From assembly GCF_039535785.1 (NCBI RefSeq), contig NZ_BAAAXV010000001.1:2480001-2544000 (forward strand): DNA of 64,000 nucleotides. The letters run 5' to 3'. Origin of the DNA: Nonomuraea helvata (GTDB taxonomy: Bacteria; Actinomycetota; Actinomycetes; Streptosporangiales; Streptosporangiaceae). How positions within the stretch are numbered: position 1 is the stretch's first letter; every line of letters starts with the position of its first letter. The translations under genes were made by a program, and so were the position numbers. Positions 1 to 8,602 of the stretch are shown piece by piece. The notes beneath the pieces are model-generated. The model saw nothing but the letters and a program-made list of their open reading frames with translations. It did no database searches and was not told where the DNA came from.

Positions 1-125
1 AACGCGTTGACCACGCCACCGGCCCGGATCGAGGCCACCAGCAGCGCGGCGGCCCTCTTCACCGGTTCGGCCTGGCTCTCCGCGACCTGATGTGCCAGCT
101 CGAGGACCTTGGATGCGTACGTCAT
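1..125 (-). CDS. SIS-domain sugar-phosphate protein (N-terminal part)
   Basis: Only the first 41 residues are visible; the gene runs off the left edge. They start MTYASKVLELAHQVAES and continue through a helix ending in IRAGGVVNAF, the usual N-terminus of the single-SIS-domain (UPF0309-like) proteins that bind phosphosugars. The ATG directly follows the TGA of the RpiR regulator with no bases between, so the two are almost certainly one operon and translationally coupled. With the RpiR regulator and the divergent N-acetylhexosamine-type kinase this suggests amino-sugar or N-acetylmuramate phosphate metabolism. The exact substrate cannot be read from this fragment. Confidence 0.75.
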   Translation of the reverse strand, partial: MTYASKVLELAHQVAESQAEPVKRAAALLVASIRAGGVVNA

Positions 126-995
126 TCAGCCTCTCTCCACCCGATGGCTCTCCACCGCGCTGATCGTCCGCTCGAACGCCTCGTTGGTGCGTTCGTAGGT
201 GCGCTGGGCCACCGCCACGTACACGGCGTCCAGCACGAACAGCTGCGAATGGACGGCGGCCAGCCCGCCGAGCCTGAACGTGGTCTCCCTGCTGGCGGTG
301 GTCAGCACCAGATCGGCCAGCTCCGCCAGCGGGGATCGGGCGAAGGAGGTGACCGCGACCGTCAGCGCGCCGTGACTGCCCGCCTCCGCCAGCGCCTCCA
401 TGACCTCGCGCGTACGACCCCTGTGGCTGATGCCGATGGCCACGTCGCCGTCCTTGAGCAGCGCCGCCTCCGACAGGGCCACGTGCGCGTCGCCGGCGCT
501 CCAGCCGGGGATGCCGATGCGGCGCAGCCGGCCTTCCAGCATGGTGGCGACGTTACCGCTGGTGGAGACGCCGACGAGGAGAACACGCGGAGCGGCCACG
601 ATCGCGTCGGCCACCTTGGCGACCACGTCGAGGTCGAGCTGCGCGGCGGTGTCCTGGATGAGCCTGGCGTCGGCGGCGGCCATGACCTCGATGGCCGAGT
701 CGAGCGGGTCGTCCGGGCCGATCTCGTGGCCGACGCCCGCGCCCCACCCCGCCTGGGCGGCCCGGCCGGTCTCGGTGGCGAGGGCGACGCGCAGCTCGGC
801 GTATCCGGAGAAGCCGAACGCCCGGCAGAACCTGGTCACGGTCGCGGGCGAGCTGCCCGCCCGTTCGGCGAGCGCGATGATGGTCGAGCGCGCGGCCTCG
901 GCCGGATCGCCGAGAATCACCTCGCCGACCCTGCGCAAAGCCTCCGGCAAACCGGGTAGTTCTGTTTCGACGCGCCCGAGCGCTCCTGAAGTCAC
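126..995 (-). CDS. RpiR/MurR-family transcriptional regulator
   Basis: 289 aa. An N-terminal helix-turn-helix of the RpiR type (residues about 10-75, including SSPATVTRFCRAFGFSGYAE) precedes a SIS sugar-phosphate-binding domain (about 110-245, with VGVSTSGNVA and GISHRGRTREV loops). The GTG at 995 was chosen because a strong ribosome-binding site, GGAAGGA, lies seven bases upstream and the family's homology starts there; the frame stays open further upstream without support. Such proteins sense a phosphosugar and control adjacent genes. The neighbours, a SIS protein downstream and a sugar kinase divergently upstream, fit local control of amino-sugar use. Confidence 0.9.
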   Translation of the reverse strand: MTSGALGRVETELPGLPEALRRVGEVILGDPAEAARSTIIALAERAGSSPATVTRFCRAFGFSGYAELRVALATETGRAAQAGWGAGVGHEIGPDDPLDSAIEVMAAADARLIQDTAAQLDLDVVAKVADAIVAAPRVLLVGVSTSGNVATMLEGRLRRIGIPGWSAGDAHVALSEAALLKDGDVAIGISHRGRTREVMEALAEAGSHGALTVAVTSFARSPLAELADLVLTTASRETTFRLGGLAAVHSQLFVLDAVYVAVAQRTYERTNEAFERTISAVESHRVERG

Positions 996-1074
996 GAATA
1001 TTCCTTCCGAATACCCGGTCTTCTGGCGAAAATTATTCTTGCTTCCGGTCCACGTCAACCCCCAGACTCTGACC
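996..1074. promoter_or_regulatory. Divergent promoter region of the rpiR and kinase genes
   Basis: This 79-base gap separates the two start codons and is markedly AT-richer than its surroundings. It holds GAATATTC (beside the rpiR ribosome-binding site) and GAAAATTATTC, both short near-palindromes of the kind bound by RpiR dimers. No convincing -35/-10 pair is seen. The assignment as a shared operator is inference. Confidence 0.4.
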
Positions 1075-2025
1075 GTGACTGAATCGCTAGTGGTCGGTGT
1101 CGACGCCGGAGCCACGTCCACGCGGGTCGCCGTCCACTCCCTCGACGGCGCCAGGGTCGGTTACGCGCGGGCCGGTGCGGGCAATCCCACTGCTCACGGG
1201 CTGGGCAAGGCGGTGGCGGCGGTCGCCGCCGCGCTCGGGGAGGCGCTCGGGACGCACGACGGGGGGCTGGTCGTCGGCTCGCTGGCCGGGATCGCCGGGC
1301 ATGTGCACGAGATGGTGCCCGAGCTGGCGAAGGTCTGGGCGGGCCACGGCATCGCCGAGGGGCCCCGTTACATGGGCGACGTGCCGATCGCCTACGCCGC
1401 GGGCTCGGCGGAGCCCGACGGCTCGCTGCTGCTGTCGGGCACAGGCGCCGTGGCGGCCAGGATCGTGGACTTCAAGGTCGACACGGTCGCCGACGGGCTG
1501 GGCTGGCTGCTGGGCGATGAGGGGTCGGGCTTCTGGATCGGGCGCCGGGCCGTCCAGGCCGTGGTCCACGCCCTGGACCGGGGCGCGCCCCCGCGTGGCG
1601 AGGGTCTGACCGAGCTGGTGGTGAAGCACTTCCTCGGCGACGATCGGCCGGCCGCGTCACGCGCCGCCGCCGACCGCATCGTACGGCTGGCGCAGGCCGA
1701 CCACATGCGCCTGGCCGCCCTGTCCTCCCTGGTCAGCCAGGCCGCCGAGGCAGGCGACCCGGCCGCGCTCGAGATCGCGTCAGACGCCGCCGAGCGCCTG
1801 GTCGCCACCCTCAGGAGGGTGCATGAGTCCGGTCCGGTGGTGCTGGCGGGGAGCGTGCTGACCAGCGAGGGTCCGGTACGCCGGGCGGTGACGGAACTGC
1901 TGGCGGGCGAGAGCGTCACGACGGCGGGTGACGCGGCGGGGGCGGCGGCGTGGCTGGCGGCCCGCGACATCCTCCAGGAGACCGATGCGAAGGCCCGGCA
2001 CGCCGCGTTCACCGCCGCGCCCTGA
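1075..2025 (+). CDS. BadF/BadG/BcrA/BcrD-family kinase, probably N-acetylhexosamine kinase
   Basis: 316 aa. ASKHA-fold ATPase: the phosphate-1 loop GVDAGATSTRVAV is at residues 8-20, the phosphate-2 segment LLSGTGAVAA near 120, and an LGDEGSGFWIGRRAV motif typical of N-acetylglucosamine kinases at about 142-157. The family phosphorylates N-acetylglucosamine or related sugars with ATP in the cytoplasm. The GTG at 1075 is the last start before the conserved strand; its upstream ribosome-binding site is weak. Divergent from the RpiR regulator, it likely supplies the phosphosugar that regulator senses. Confidence 0.85.
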   Translation: MTESLVVGVDAGATSTRVAVHSLDGARVGYARAGAGNPTAHGLGKAVAAVAAALGEALGTHDGGLVVGSLAGIAGHVHEMVPELAKVWAGHGIAEGPRYMGDVPIAYAAGSAEPDGSLLLSGTGAVAARIVDFKVDTVADGLGWLLGDEGSGFWIGRRAVQAVVHALDRGAPPRGEGLTELVVKHFLGDDRPAASRAAADRIVRLAQADHMRLAALSSLVSQAAEAGDPAALEIASDAAERLVATLRRVHESGPVVLAGSVLTSEGPVRRAVTELLAGESVTTAGDAAGAAAWLAARDILQETDAKARHAAFTAAP

Positions 2026-2169
2026 GCGAGCGGCCCGTACATCGGCTCAACGAGCCACAACCCAACCCTTCCGGCATTAACTACCTACCACTGCGAACAG
2101 CAGCCAACCCAAACGCCGTCATGGTGTAGCGCTGGCCACACCACCGCAGCCTCCCAATATCGGAGAAAC

Positions 2170-2805
2170 GTGTCGGTTGACCTGGAAACCCACTATCGGG
2201 CTGTCACGGCCCACCTGACCGAATCGCTGTCGGATGGCAGCATCACCTGGTGTAGAGCATCAAGCGCCGACGAACTGGCCGTTTCACTGGGAGGAGAGCT
2301 ATCGAGCGCGGCTCCCCGCTCTCTCTTCAGTGCCGACGAAGAATCTCAATACCACCTCTTGAGGTCCGGCCGTGGCAGAACCTTGGTCATCGGAGAACTC
2401 AGTTCTTGGTTCGTCGTGCTGGAGCCTGGTGACTGGATCGCCGTCGATGCGCTGCCCCGGCTCTCGGGCGCCGGCGAAGCCGTGTCTTTGGTGATCGGGG
2501 ACACGCTCGGGCACCACCATGTGCACTACGCGCGTGATGGGCGGCAGGTGTGCCGCTTCCGCTGGGGAGCCGAACCGGATGGCGATGCATCGCGTCTTGA
2601 GCATCTGCTCTCAGGACTATCCCTGACGTCAGGGCTTCCGTCGTTGGATGAGGCATCTCGGCTGCCATCGTTAGCCGCATGGAAGACGCACGCCCTCATC
2701 CTCGCGGAACGGCTCACGGACGTTCGCCTGACTGTCGATTGGTTGAACCGCGAGCACACACGCTACTTCTGCCGCCCATTCGACAGTGAACCGCCCCGGC
2801 TTTGA
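2170..2805 (+). CDS. Hypothetical protein, 211 aa
   Basis: I do not recognise this protein. The GTG start has a good ribosome-binding site (GGAGAAAC). No signal peptide or membrane segment is visible. It is moderately Trp- and His-rich, with a GHHHVHYARDG stretch near residue 117 and an acidic, helical C-terminal half. It overall resembles the small uncharacterised proteins common in actinomycetes (DUF6461-like in feel, not confirmed). Codon use is slightly lower in GC than the neighbouring metabolic genes. It is convergent with the small gene pair downstream. Confidence 0.6.
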   Translation: MSVDLETHYRAVTAHLTESLSDGSITWCRASSADELAVSLGGELSSAAPRSLFSADEESQYHLLRSGRGRTLVIGELSSWFVVLEPGDWIAVDALPRLSGAGEAVSLVIGDTLGHHHVHYARDGRQVCRFRWGAEPDGDASRLEHLLSGLSLTSGLPSLDEASRLPSLAAWKTHALILAERLTDVRLTVDWLNREHTRYFCRPFDSEPPRL

Positions 2806-2862
2806 TCGCAAGCTGTAGGGGTCAGGCTGATCCACCGCACCGCCTCGCGCAGTGGTGGAAAC

Positions 2863-3114
2863 TCAGGACACCCGCTGCTGGGAGGACCGTAGTGGCGCAT
2901 CTGCCAAGCACGTCGCTTCGAGCCCGCGTTCTTCGGCCAGATTGCGAGCCAGTTCCTCCAGGGTCCGACCGCATCGGACGTTGGACAGGCGGCGTTCGTT
3001 GTTCGGGTCCGGCAGGAGGACGCGGCGCACGGCGTACCAGCCGCCACTGACCGCGTCGGAGATGGTCCACTCCCTGCCGTACTCGTTCTTCAGGCTGCTC
3101 AGGCTCACACTCAT
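2863..3114 (-). CDS. Small hypothetical protein coupled to a Trp-rich protein
   Basis: 83 aa, starting MSVSLSSLKNEYGREWTI. The ATG overlaps the stop of the upstream gene as ATGA (3111-3114), so translation is coupled. A short Trp-containing beta region (GGWYAVRRVLL) is followed by an amphipathic helix (RTLEELARNLAEERG). Small proteins of this type are often found beside XRE regulators in actinomycetes. Its function is unknown; a DNA-binding or regulator-partner role is a guess from context. Confidence 0.6.
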   Translation of the reverse strand: MSVSLSSLKNEYGREWTISDAVSGGWYAVRRVLLPDPNNERRLSNVRCGRTLEELARNLAEERGLEATCLADAPLRSSQQRVS

Positions 3115-3485
3115 AGCGGCAACGCCGCCCGGCGCTCCAGTTCCTCCTCCAGCGCCGCGCGAACCAGCGTCGACAGCGGGTGCCCCTCCCGCAGTTCCGC
3201 ATAACGGAACGCGATCCGGCGAACGGCCCGGGCGAGGTCCGCCACTGGATGCCAGACGTAGACGGCACGCTTGCGCCCCTCGTCCCACCCGGTACGCCAC
3301 CAGAACCGTTCACCGTCGCACCACACCACCAGGCCCACCCAGACCCACACCAACGCCAGCCGATAACCCTTGTGAACCTCGGCCGAAATGCCGCGGGTTT
3401 CGAGTTCGGCGCGGAGCCGTTCAGCTACCGAATAAGAATTCCGGTCACTGTCGAATTTCGCGACGCGCGGGGGAAGAGTGTCCAT
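3111..3485 (-). CDS. Small Trp-rich protein, paralogue of the gene at 32580-32933
   Basis: 124 aa from the ATG at 3485; a TTG at 3560 would add 25 residues. The core GYRLALVWVWVGLVVWCDG then WWRTGW is strikingly Trp-rich, followed by a helical tail. The gene at 32580-32933 has the same core (LVSVWVGLVIWCDGDRYWWR) and the same tail layout, and its N-terminus length supports the 3485 start. Both copies are followed by an ATGA-coupled partner and lie beside an HTH/TPR regulator. Function unknown; no signal peptide is visible. Confidence 0.65.
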   Translation of the reverse strand: MDTLPPRVAKFDSDRNSYSVAERLRAELETRGISAEVHKGYRLALVWVWVGLVVWCDGERFWWRTGWDEGRKRAVYVWHPVADLARAVRRIAFRYAELREGHPLSTLVRAALEEELERRAALPL

Positions 3486-3552
3486 GGGGAAGAGCATCGC
3501 GGAGAGGGAGAACCCAAACCAGATACACCATGTGGCACTTGCGCACAGGAGC

Positions 3553-3587
3553 TGATCCAACTGTCACGCCATGTGGCAGTTGGATCA
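3553..3587. terminator. Perfect 11-bp inverted repeat after the XRE/TPR gene
   Basis: TGATCCAACTG (3553-3563) and CAGTTGGATCA (3577-3587) are exact reverse complements around a 13-base loop. The right arm begins at the TGA of the XRE/TPR regulator, so this hairpin probably terminates that transcript before the co-directional Trp-rich gene. No T-run follows. A direct repeat, CCATGTGGCA(C/G)TT, at 3528-3540 and 3569-3581 partly overlaps it, so an operator role is also possible. Confidence 0.5.
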
Positions 3588-4844
3588 GGACTCGACCCCG
3601 AGGAAGGCCGCGACCTCGGCGTACTCGGCTCTGAGCGCCCGCGCTCGGTCCTCGATGAGGTGGCCGGCCACTCGCCGGGCGAATGGCTGGTACTTGAGCC
3701 AGTGCGGCACACGGGTTTTGAGATCGAGAAGAATTTCCCACGATTCCGCCGCATTCCGCTCGTAAGCATGCGCGCCGGCCACATCGAGGAGATATCTGTA
3801 CCGCGTGCTGCTCGACAGATTCGCCGTCGACAGGATTCCGTCATGGATTTCCAGGGCCCGCGTGCCGTCCCCCCGCACCACCGCATACTCGACGGCCTTG
3901 ATCTGGATCAGCTCCGGGGAGAACCCGGCGAAAGTCGAGGCCCCGCGCGCCGCCCACAGCGGAGGAGACTCAAGCGGCTGCCCCTCGATGCGATGCGCCC
4001 CCGCACGGGCGAGCGTCAGCATGTCTTCGGCCTCATCGCCCTGGTTGTTGCGAACGGCTGCCGCCGAGGCCCACAGCAGCAGCCACCCCCAGGTAGCGAA
4101 CTTCGCGGGGTCGCTCGTCGAGAAGCGCGGTTCGATGGCCTGGGCGGTCACCAGTGCTGCGCGCTGTGCGTCGTCGAGCCGCCCTTCCCGGAGAAAGAGC
4201 CAGCACTCGTTGAAGACGTGCCATGCGCCCAACAGCGGATCGTCGGCCTGTTCGGCCGCCGCGAGCCCCTCCGTGATCGCCTGATAGGCGAGGTCGTACT
4301 GCTGGAGCTGGATCAACGCCTGCGCCGAGAACTGGAAGGTCTGCGAGAGCAGCGTCAGCGCGGCGCGCTGATCGTCCGCGCCCCGGGCATCCGCCACCAG
4401 CGTGCGCGCCTCCACGAGCAGCGGGGGGATCGTCTGCACCACGGCCCGGTAATCGTCCGCCCGGTACAGGGTGTTCGCCGCGAGGAACGAGTCGCGCACC
4501 GACCGGTACGAGACTGGCCCGTCGAGGTCGGGCATTTGGACACCCGCCAGCCCGCGCACCGGTTTGAGCGTACGGCGCAGCGCGAGGAGGTCCGCGTGCA
4601 CGGTCTCCTCCTGAGGGGAGACCGGTTCCGGGGAGGGCCGGAACAGATCTGAGGTCCGCACGTCGAGCGCTTCGGCCAGCTTGCGAAGCGTCGAGACACG
4701 CGCGCTGCTGCGGTCGCCCTGTTCGAGCTTGCGGATCGTGGACACGCTCACGCCTGAGCGTTCTTCCAGCTCCTCCTGAGTGAGTCCCTTGCTCACTCGG
4801 ATGCGTGCCAGGTTCTCACCGAGGGCCGGTTCTCTCGCCATCAT
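3585..4844 (-). CDS. XRE-family regulator with helical repeat C-terminus
   Basis: 419 aa. An XRE helix-turn-helix (residues 8-65, with SKGLTQEELEERSGVS and STIRKLEQGDRS) is followed by a long alpha-helical, TPR-like region rich in Ala/Leu pairs, as in peptide-sensing or signal-sensing actinobacterial regulators. The first of two tandem ATGs (4844) has GAGG six bases upstream. The likely partners are the two small co-directional genes downstream, though a hairpin lies between. What it senses is not readable from the sequence. Confidence 0.8.
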   Translation of the reverse strand: MMAREPALGENLARIRVSKGLTQEELEERSGVSVSTIRKLEQGDRSSARVSTLRKLAEALDVRTSDLFRPSPEPVSPQEETVHADLLALRRTLKPVRGLAGVQMPDLDGPVSYRSVRDSFLAANTLYRADDYRAVVQTIPPLLVEARTLVADARGADDQRAALTLLSQTFQFSAQALIQLQQYDLAYQAITEGLAAAEQADDPLLGAWHVFNECWLFLREGRLDDAQRAALVTAQAIEPRFSTSDPAKFATWGWLLLWASAAAVRNNQGDEAEDMLTLARAGAHRIEGQPLESPPLWAARGASTFAGFSPELIQIKAVEYAVVRGDGTRALEIHDGILSTANLSSSTRYRYLLDVAGAHAYERNAAESWEILLDLKTRVPHWLKYQPFARRVAGHLIEDRARALRAEYAEVAAFLGVES

Positions 4845-4971
4845 CCAACACCTCAAGGGGGACGACCTGATTCCAGGGTAACCCGCTGCTCGCAGCCGTC
4901 TCCGAGGATCGGCCGATCCCTCCTGAGGAGCTGACTTCTTCAAGATCGCTGTCGTTTGGCCATGGGCCCGT

Positions 4972-5856
4972 TCACCCGACGGGGGGCTCGCCGCCGTAGA
5001 CGGGGTTCTTCGGCAGGTGCTCCTTCGTGACCAGCAGCCGCACCACGCCGGGCCGCGCCGACTCGGCGTCCCATACGAACCAGTCGTTCCCGACCTGCGG
5101 CGAGGTCTCTCCCGGCTTGACGGAGAAGCCGTCGTAGTTCTCGTTCGGTGTGATGACCTGGAAGATCGCCTTGACCCCGCGCGCTCGAGCCTCGGCGACC
5201 ACCTCGCCCACGGTGCGCCCGCTGACCTTGACGCCCTCCAGCATCTCGCCCTTCGCGTTGGCGCGGCCGGAGTTCTGATAGGCCTCCCCCGGCCGGGCCT
5301 CGCGGCCGAACTTCACCCAGGCCTGGGCCTTGAACCCGACGGGCAGCTTGATCACCAGCACGCACCCCGGCCGGCCCGTCTCGCATCCTTCCGGTTCCGT
5401 GCCCGTGTACATGCGCTGCCCGATCGCCGAGCCGCCCATGCCCATCTGGATCATCTCGCCGACCCCGCTCGGGGAGACCGGGACGATCTGGAGTTGCACG
5501 TTCAGCCCGACGGCCTTGAAGCCTTCGGTGTACTTCTCGTGGTCGGCGTACGGGTCCTTGATCCGGGCCACCCAGTCGCTACCCTCCCGGGTGATGTCCA
5601 GCTCGGTGCTGGCGTACGAGGTGGCGACGCCCGTGGGGGTGACCAGGCTGGGACCGATCAGGGCGGCGGCGGCCAGCGTGGCGGTGGCCGCGGCGCTCAG
5701 CAGCAGGCGCCGGGTACGGCGGCGCGGCACGGGTGCCCTCTCGGGCGTGGGCTCCTCGGCGGTGATGGCGGCCAGCAGCGCCCGCGCCCCCGCGCCGGAC
5801 GCCCGGCCCGCCAGGTCCTCGTCACGAACCCGGGCGAGGTGCTTCAGCTCGTTCAT
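4972..5856 (-). CDS. Membrane protein partner of the ECF sigma factor (anti-sigma-like)
   Basis: 294 aa. A cytoplasmic N-terminus of about 48 residues leads to an Arg-rich stop (PRRRTRR) and one transmembrane helix at about 50-70, then an extracytoplasmic domain of about 220 residues with a Cys pair (EGCETGRPGC). The start overlaps the sigma-factor stop as ATGA, indicating translational coupling. This layout is that of a membrane anti-sigma factor or CU044_5270-like protein that holds its sigma factor. No zinc-binding HxxxCxxC motif is present in the N-terminus, so the binding mode would differ from ZAS-type anti-sigmas. Confidence 0.65.
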   Translation of the reverse strand: MNELKHLARVRDEDLAGRASGAGARALLAAITAEEPTPERAPVPRRRTRRLLLSAAATATLAAAALIGPSLVTPTGVATSYASTELDITREGSDWVARIKDPYADHEKYTEGFKAVGLNVQLQIVPVSPSGVGEMIQMGMGGSAIGQRMYTGTEPEGCETGRPGCVLVIKLPVGFKAQAWVKFGREARPGEAYQNSGRANAKGEMLEGVKVSGRTVGEVVAEARARGVKAIFQVITPNENYDGFSVKPGETSPQVGNDWFVWDAESARPGVVRLLVTKEHLPKNPVYGGEPPVG

Positions 5857-6386
5857 GTGGACTCCATGACCAGGTGGTTGACAGTGACGCCGGCCGTGGC
5901 CAGCGCCTTGGAGAAGCGCTTGCGCGCCCGGTGCAGCCGGATGCGCACGGCGTTGCGCGAGCAGCCGAGCACGGTGGCGATCTGGGCCCGGTCCAGGCCC
6001 TCCCAGGCCACCAGCGAGATCAGCTCCCTGTCGTCCTCGGGCAACTGCTCGAACGCCCGCGCGATCGCCCCCAGCTCGACGCTGGTCTCGGGCGAGTGGG
6101 CGTACAGGTCGGCGAGGTCGGTGTCGAGCTCCACGCTCCGGTGCCGGTGCCTGGCCTGGCCGCGGCGGTGGTTGGCCAGCACGTTCCTCGCGACGCCGTA
6201 CAGCCAGAGCCGGGCCTCGCCGTCCGGCGGGACCGCGTCCACGCGGCGCCAGGCGATGGCGAACGTCTCGGCCACCACGTCCGCCGCGTCCTCCGGGGAG
6301 TCGCAGCGGCGCAGGGCGTAGCCGAGTATGTGCTCGTACGTCTGCTGGTACATGGCCTCGAACCGGGTCTTCCGGTCGTCATCCAC
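5853..6386 (-). CDS. ECF RNA polymerase sigma factor
   Basis: 177 aa. Region 2 (residues about 8-75, YQQTYEHILGYALRRC and DVVAETFAIAWRR) and region 4 (about 108-160, with LPEDDRELISLVAWEGLDRA and the HTH VLGCSRNAVRIRLHRARKR) are both present. The GTG start has GGGGA upstream. It directs RNA polymerase to a stress or envelope regulon and is coupled to the downstream membrane gene, its probable inhibitor. No clear self-recognised promoter is visible upstream. Confidence 0.92.
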   Translation of the reverse strand: MDDDRKTRFEAMYQQTYEHILGYALRRCDSPEDAADVVAETFAIAWRRVDAVPPDGEARLWLYGVARNVLANHRRGQARHRHRSVELDTDLADLYAHSPETSVELGAIARAFEQLPEDDRELISLVAWEGLDRAQIATVLGCSRNAVRIRLHRARKRFSKALATAGVTVNHLVMEST

Positions 6387-6474
6387 GGGCGGTCCCCATG
6401 GTCGGCCTCCTCGGGCGTCGGGATCGGATCACCCCGTACATGTCGGAGGCATCGTCATCATTTCCGCTGATTTT

Positions 6475-7546
6475 TCACCGTACGAGCAGGGCGGCGCTCC
6501 CGTAGCTGCCCCCGAACCCCGTCACGAGAGCCACCTCACGTCCCTCCCTGAGCTCCCTGACGGCCTGGGCCACGTTGTTCAGGCCGTGCACGTAGCCCTC
6601 CGAGAGCAGGCCGCCGTGCGGGTTCACCCAGGCGTGGCGGCGCTCCAGCAGGTACGCCCCCAGGCCCCCGCGCTCGACCAGCCCGAAGTCCTCCAGTTGC
6701 CGGGGCACGAGCCACGAGTACGCGTCGTACGGCAGCGCCACGTCCACATCCGACGGGCGCATCCCGGACGCCTCCCAGAGCATGGGCGCCACGTACGCGG
6801 AGAAGATCGCGGTGACGTCCGGCGCGCGGTCCATCGAGGAGCAGCCCGGGCCTCCCCCGCGCACGACCGCCTGGACGCGCGGCCCGTCGAGGACGTCGCT
6901 GACCAGCAGGGCGCAGGCGCCGTCGGTCTCCTGGCAGCAGTCCGCCGTGCGGAGCGGGGTGCAGACGTACGGCTTGGCGAGGTAGGCGGCGAGCTCTAGC
7001 GGCTCGCGGCGCAGGGCGCGCGGGTTGGTTCCGGCGTTCTCCCTGGACTGGGCGACGACGGCGTGCAGATGCTCGGCGGTGAGGCCCGTGTCGTGCAGGT
7101 AGCGGGTCGCGGCCAGGGCGAAGAGCGGGATCGGGCCCGCCAGCCCGTACGTGAAGCGCTCCTGGGGGCCGGTGGAGACGGTGTTCATGCGCTTGCCGGA
7201 CCGGCCGTTGAGCGCCCTATAAATGACGATATTTCGCGCTAAACCGGCGTGTATCAGCATCGCCGCGTCGCCCAGGATCGACGCCGCCTGCGTCCCCCCC
7301 TCCCGCGATGTCGTTGTGCCAGCCGAGCCGCTCGATCCCCAGCGCCCGCGCCACCTGCACGGCGGGCGCGGAGTCGTTCAGGTGATAGCTGAGCACCGCG
7401 TCCACGTCGCGCGGCCCGATCCCCGCGTCCGCGCAGGCCGCCCGGCACGCCTCGACCGCCAGCTCCAGCTCCGTGCGCCCGGACTCCCTGGTCAGGGCCG
7501 TCATCCCGATCCCCGCCACGGCCGCCCGCCCCGCGAACGGCTGCAT
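6475..7546 (-). pseudogene. Thiolase / lipid-transfer (SCP-x-like) protein, frameshifted
   Basis: Two frames together form one thiolase-like protein of about 356 aa. The N-terminal frame (ATG 7546, with GAGAGGAG upstream) reads to WHNDIAGGG, and the C-terminal frame carries LGDAAMLIHAGLARN through YGSAALLVR. They are separated by one extra base in a run of seven C at 7294-7300 (G on the coding strand); with six, the protein reads through as AGGGTQAASILGDAAML. The family condenses or cleaves beta-ketoacyl-CoA, or acts as a retro-aldolase with a DUF35 partner. No DUF35 gene is adjacent, but one lies at 48228. The change may be real, phase-variable or a sequencing error. Confidence 0.8.
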
Positions 7547-7616
7547 GCCCGCTCCTCTCCCGGGCATGGACGATCACACCCGGTGCCGCCACGCTAGCCC
7601 GCGCCGACTGTCGCAG

Positions 7617-7632
7617 ACAAGCGCTTGCTCAG
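7617..7632 (-). promoter_or_regulatory. Candidate regulon operator, site F (thiolase)
   Basis: Read on the minus strand it is CTGAGCAAGCGCTTGT, matching 13 of 16 positions of the consensus CCAAGYRWGCGCTNSS seen at five other units, in the same orientation to its gene. It lies 70 bases before the thiolase start and also contains the perfect dyad CAAGCGCTTG. It is the weakest member of the set, but its gene is the expected partner of the DUF35 protein in the regulon. Confidence 0.4.
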
Positions 7633-7738
7633 TAACGGCGACTCTCGATGGATAACTGCGTATCTTCACGGGAAGCAGAGTCTCTTGTAATACGGAGGTG
7701 TGATCGACCGATAGCCCATCATCACGCCGAGGTGAGGG

Positions 7739-8587
7739 ATGGATCTACGCTACGTCCGCTACGCGATGGCGATCGCACGGGCAGGCAGCCTGCGCCGGGC
7801 CGCCGCCGCGCTGCACATCGCCCAGCCGACGCTGTCGGAGCAGCTCAGGGCACTGGAGAAAGAGATCGGGGTCGAGCTGTTCAGCCGCTCGTCGAGCGGC
7901 GTCGAGCTGACCGAGGCGGGCGAGGCGTTCCTGGCCCACGCCACCGTCGCGGTGGACGCCTTCGACCGCGCCGTGGCCGCCGCCAGGTGCACGGCGCAGA
8001 CCGCCCGCCTGGGCGTGGCCGACGGACTGGCGGACGTGGTCGCCCGCCTGCTCGCCCAGCTTCCGACCCCGAACCTGCGGGTGGCGCCCATGGGAACGGC
8101 CGAGCAGATCGTCTCCATCGTGGACGGCACCCTGCAGGCCGGGCTCGGCTACGCGCCGGGCTCGCTGCCCAGGGGCGTGGCCCGCATGCTGGTCCACCGC
8201 TTCCCGGTGCGCGCGCTGCTCCACCGCGACCACCCCCTGGCGGCGCACGAGGCGCTGTCGCTGTCGGACCTGGCGGCCGAGCCGCTGGTCATGCCGGAGT
8301 CCGACGCGGTGGCCGGTGCCCGCCGCTTCCTGCAGGGATTCGTACGGCACCGCCTCCACCCCCGCCTCGGCCCGTCCGCGGCCACGCACGACCTGGTCAT
8401 CAACATGGTGCAGGAAGGCGCGGGTTACGCGTTGTGCGTCCACGAGGGCACGACCGTCCCCGACACGCTCGCGTTCCTCCCGATCAAAGAGGACGTGCCG
8501 CCACTGGAGGTGGTCTTCCTCTGGAACCGCCAGACCGACGTGCACGAGCTCCTCAGCGCCGCCCGCCACCTGGCCCGATCTGGATAG
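7739..8587 (+). CDS. LysR-family transcriptional regulator
   Basis: 282 aa. The N-terminal winged helix (residues 1-60: MDLRYVRYAMAIARAGSLRR, then LHIAQPTLSEQLRALEKEIG) is canonical LysR. The effector domain (about 85-280) is complete. GGTGAGGG directly precedes the ATG. Divergent from the thiolase gene, it may control it, although the palindrome between them belongs to another motif family. The MerR gene begins 15 bases downstream, probably in the same transcript. Confidence 0.9.
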   Translation: MDLRYVRYAMAIARAGSLRRAAAALHIAQPTLSEQLRALEKEIGVELFSRSSSGVELTEAGEAFLAHATVAVDAFDRAVAAARCTAQTARLGVADGLADVVARLLAQLPTPNLRVAPMGTAEQIVSIVDGTLQAGLGYAPGSLPRGVARMLVHRFPVRALLHRDHPLAAHEALSLSDLAAEPLVMPESDAVAGARRFLQGFVRHRLHPRLGPSAATHDLVINMVQEGAGYALCVHEGTTVPDTLAFLPIKEDVPPLEVVFLWNRQTDVHELLSAARHLARSG

Positions 8588-8602
8588 CGTTATTATCCAC
8601 CG

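Noticed and set aside
400..1074. Long open frame extending the sugar kinase 225 codons upstream
   Set aside because: It lies antisense to the well-supported RpiR gene and shows no family similarity; high GC keeps such frames open.
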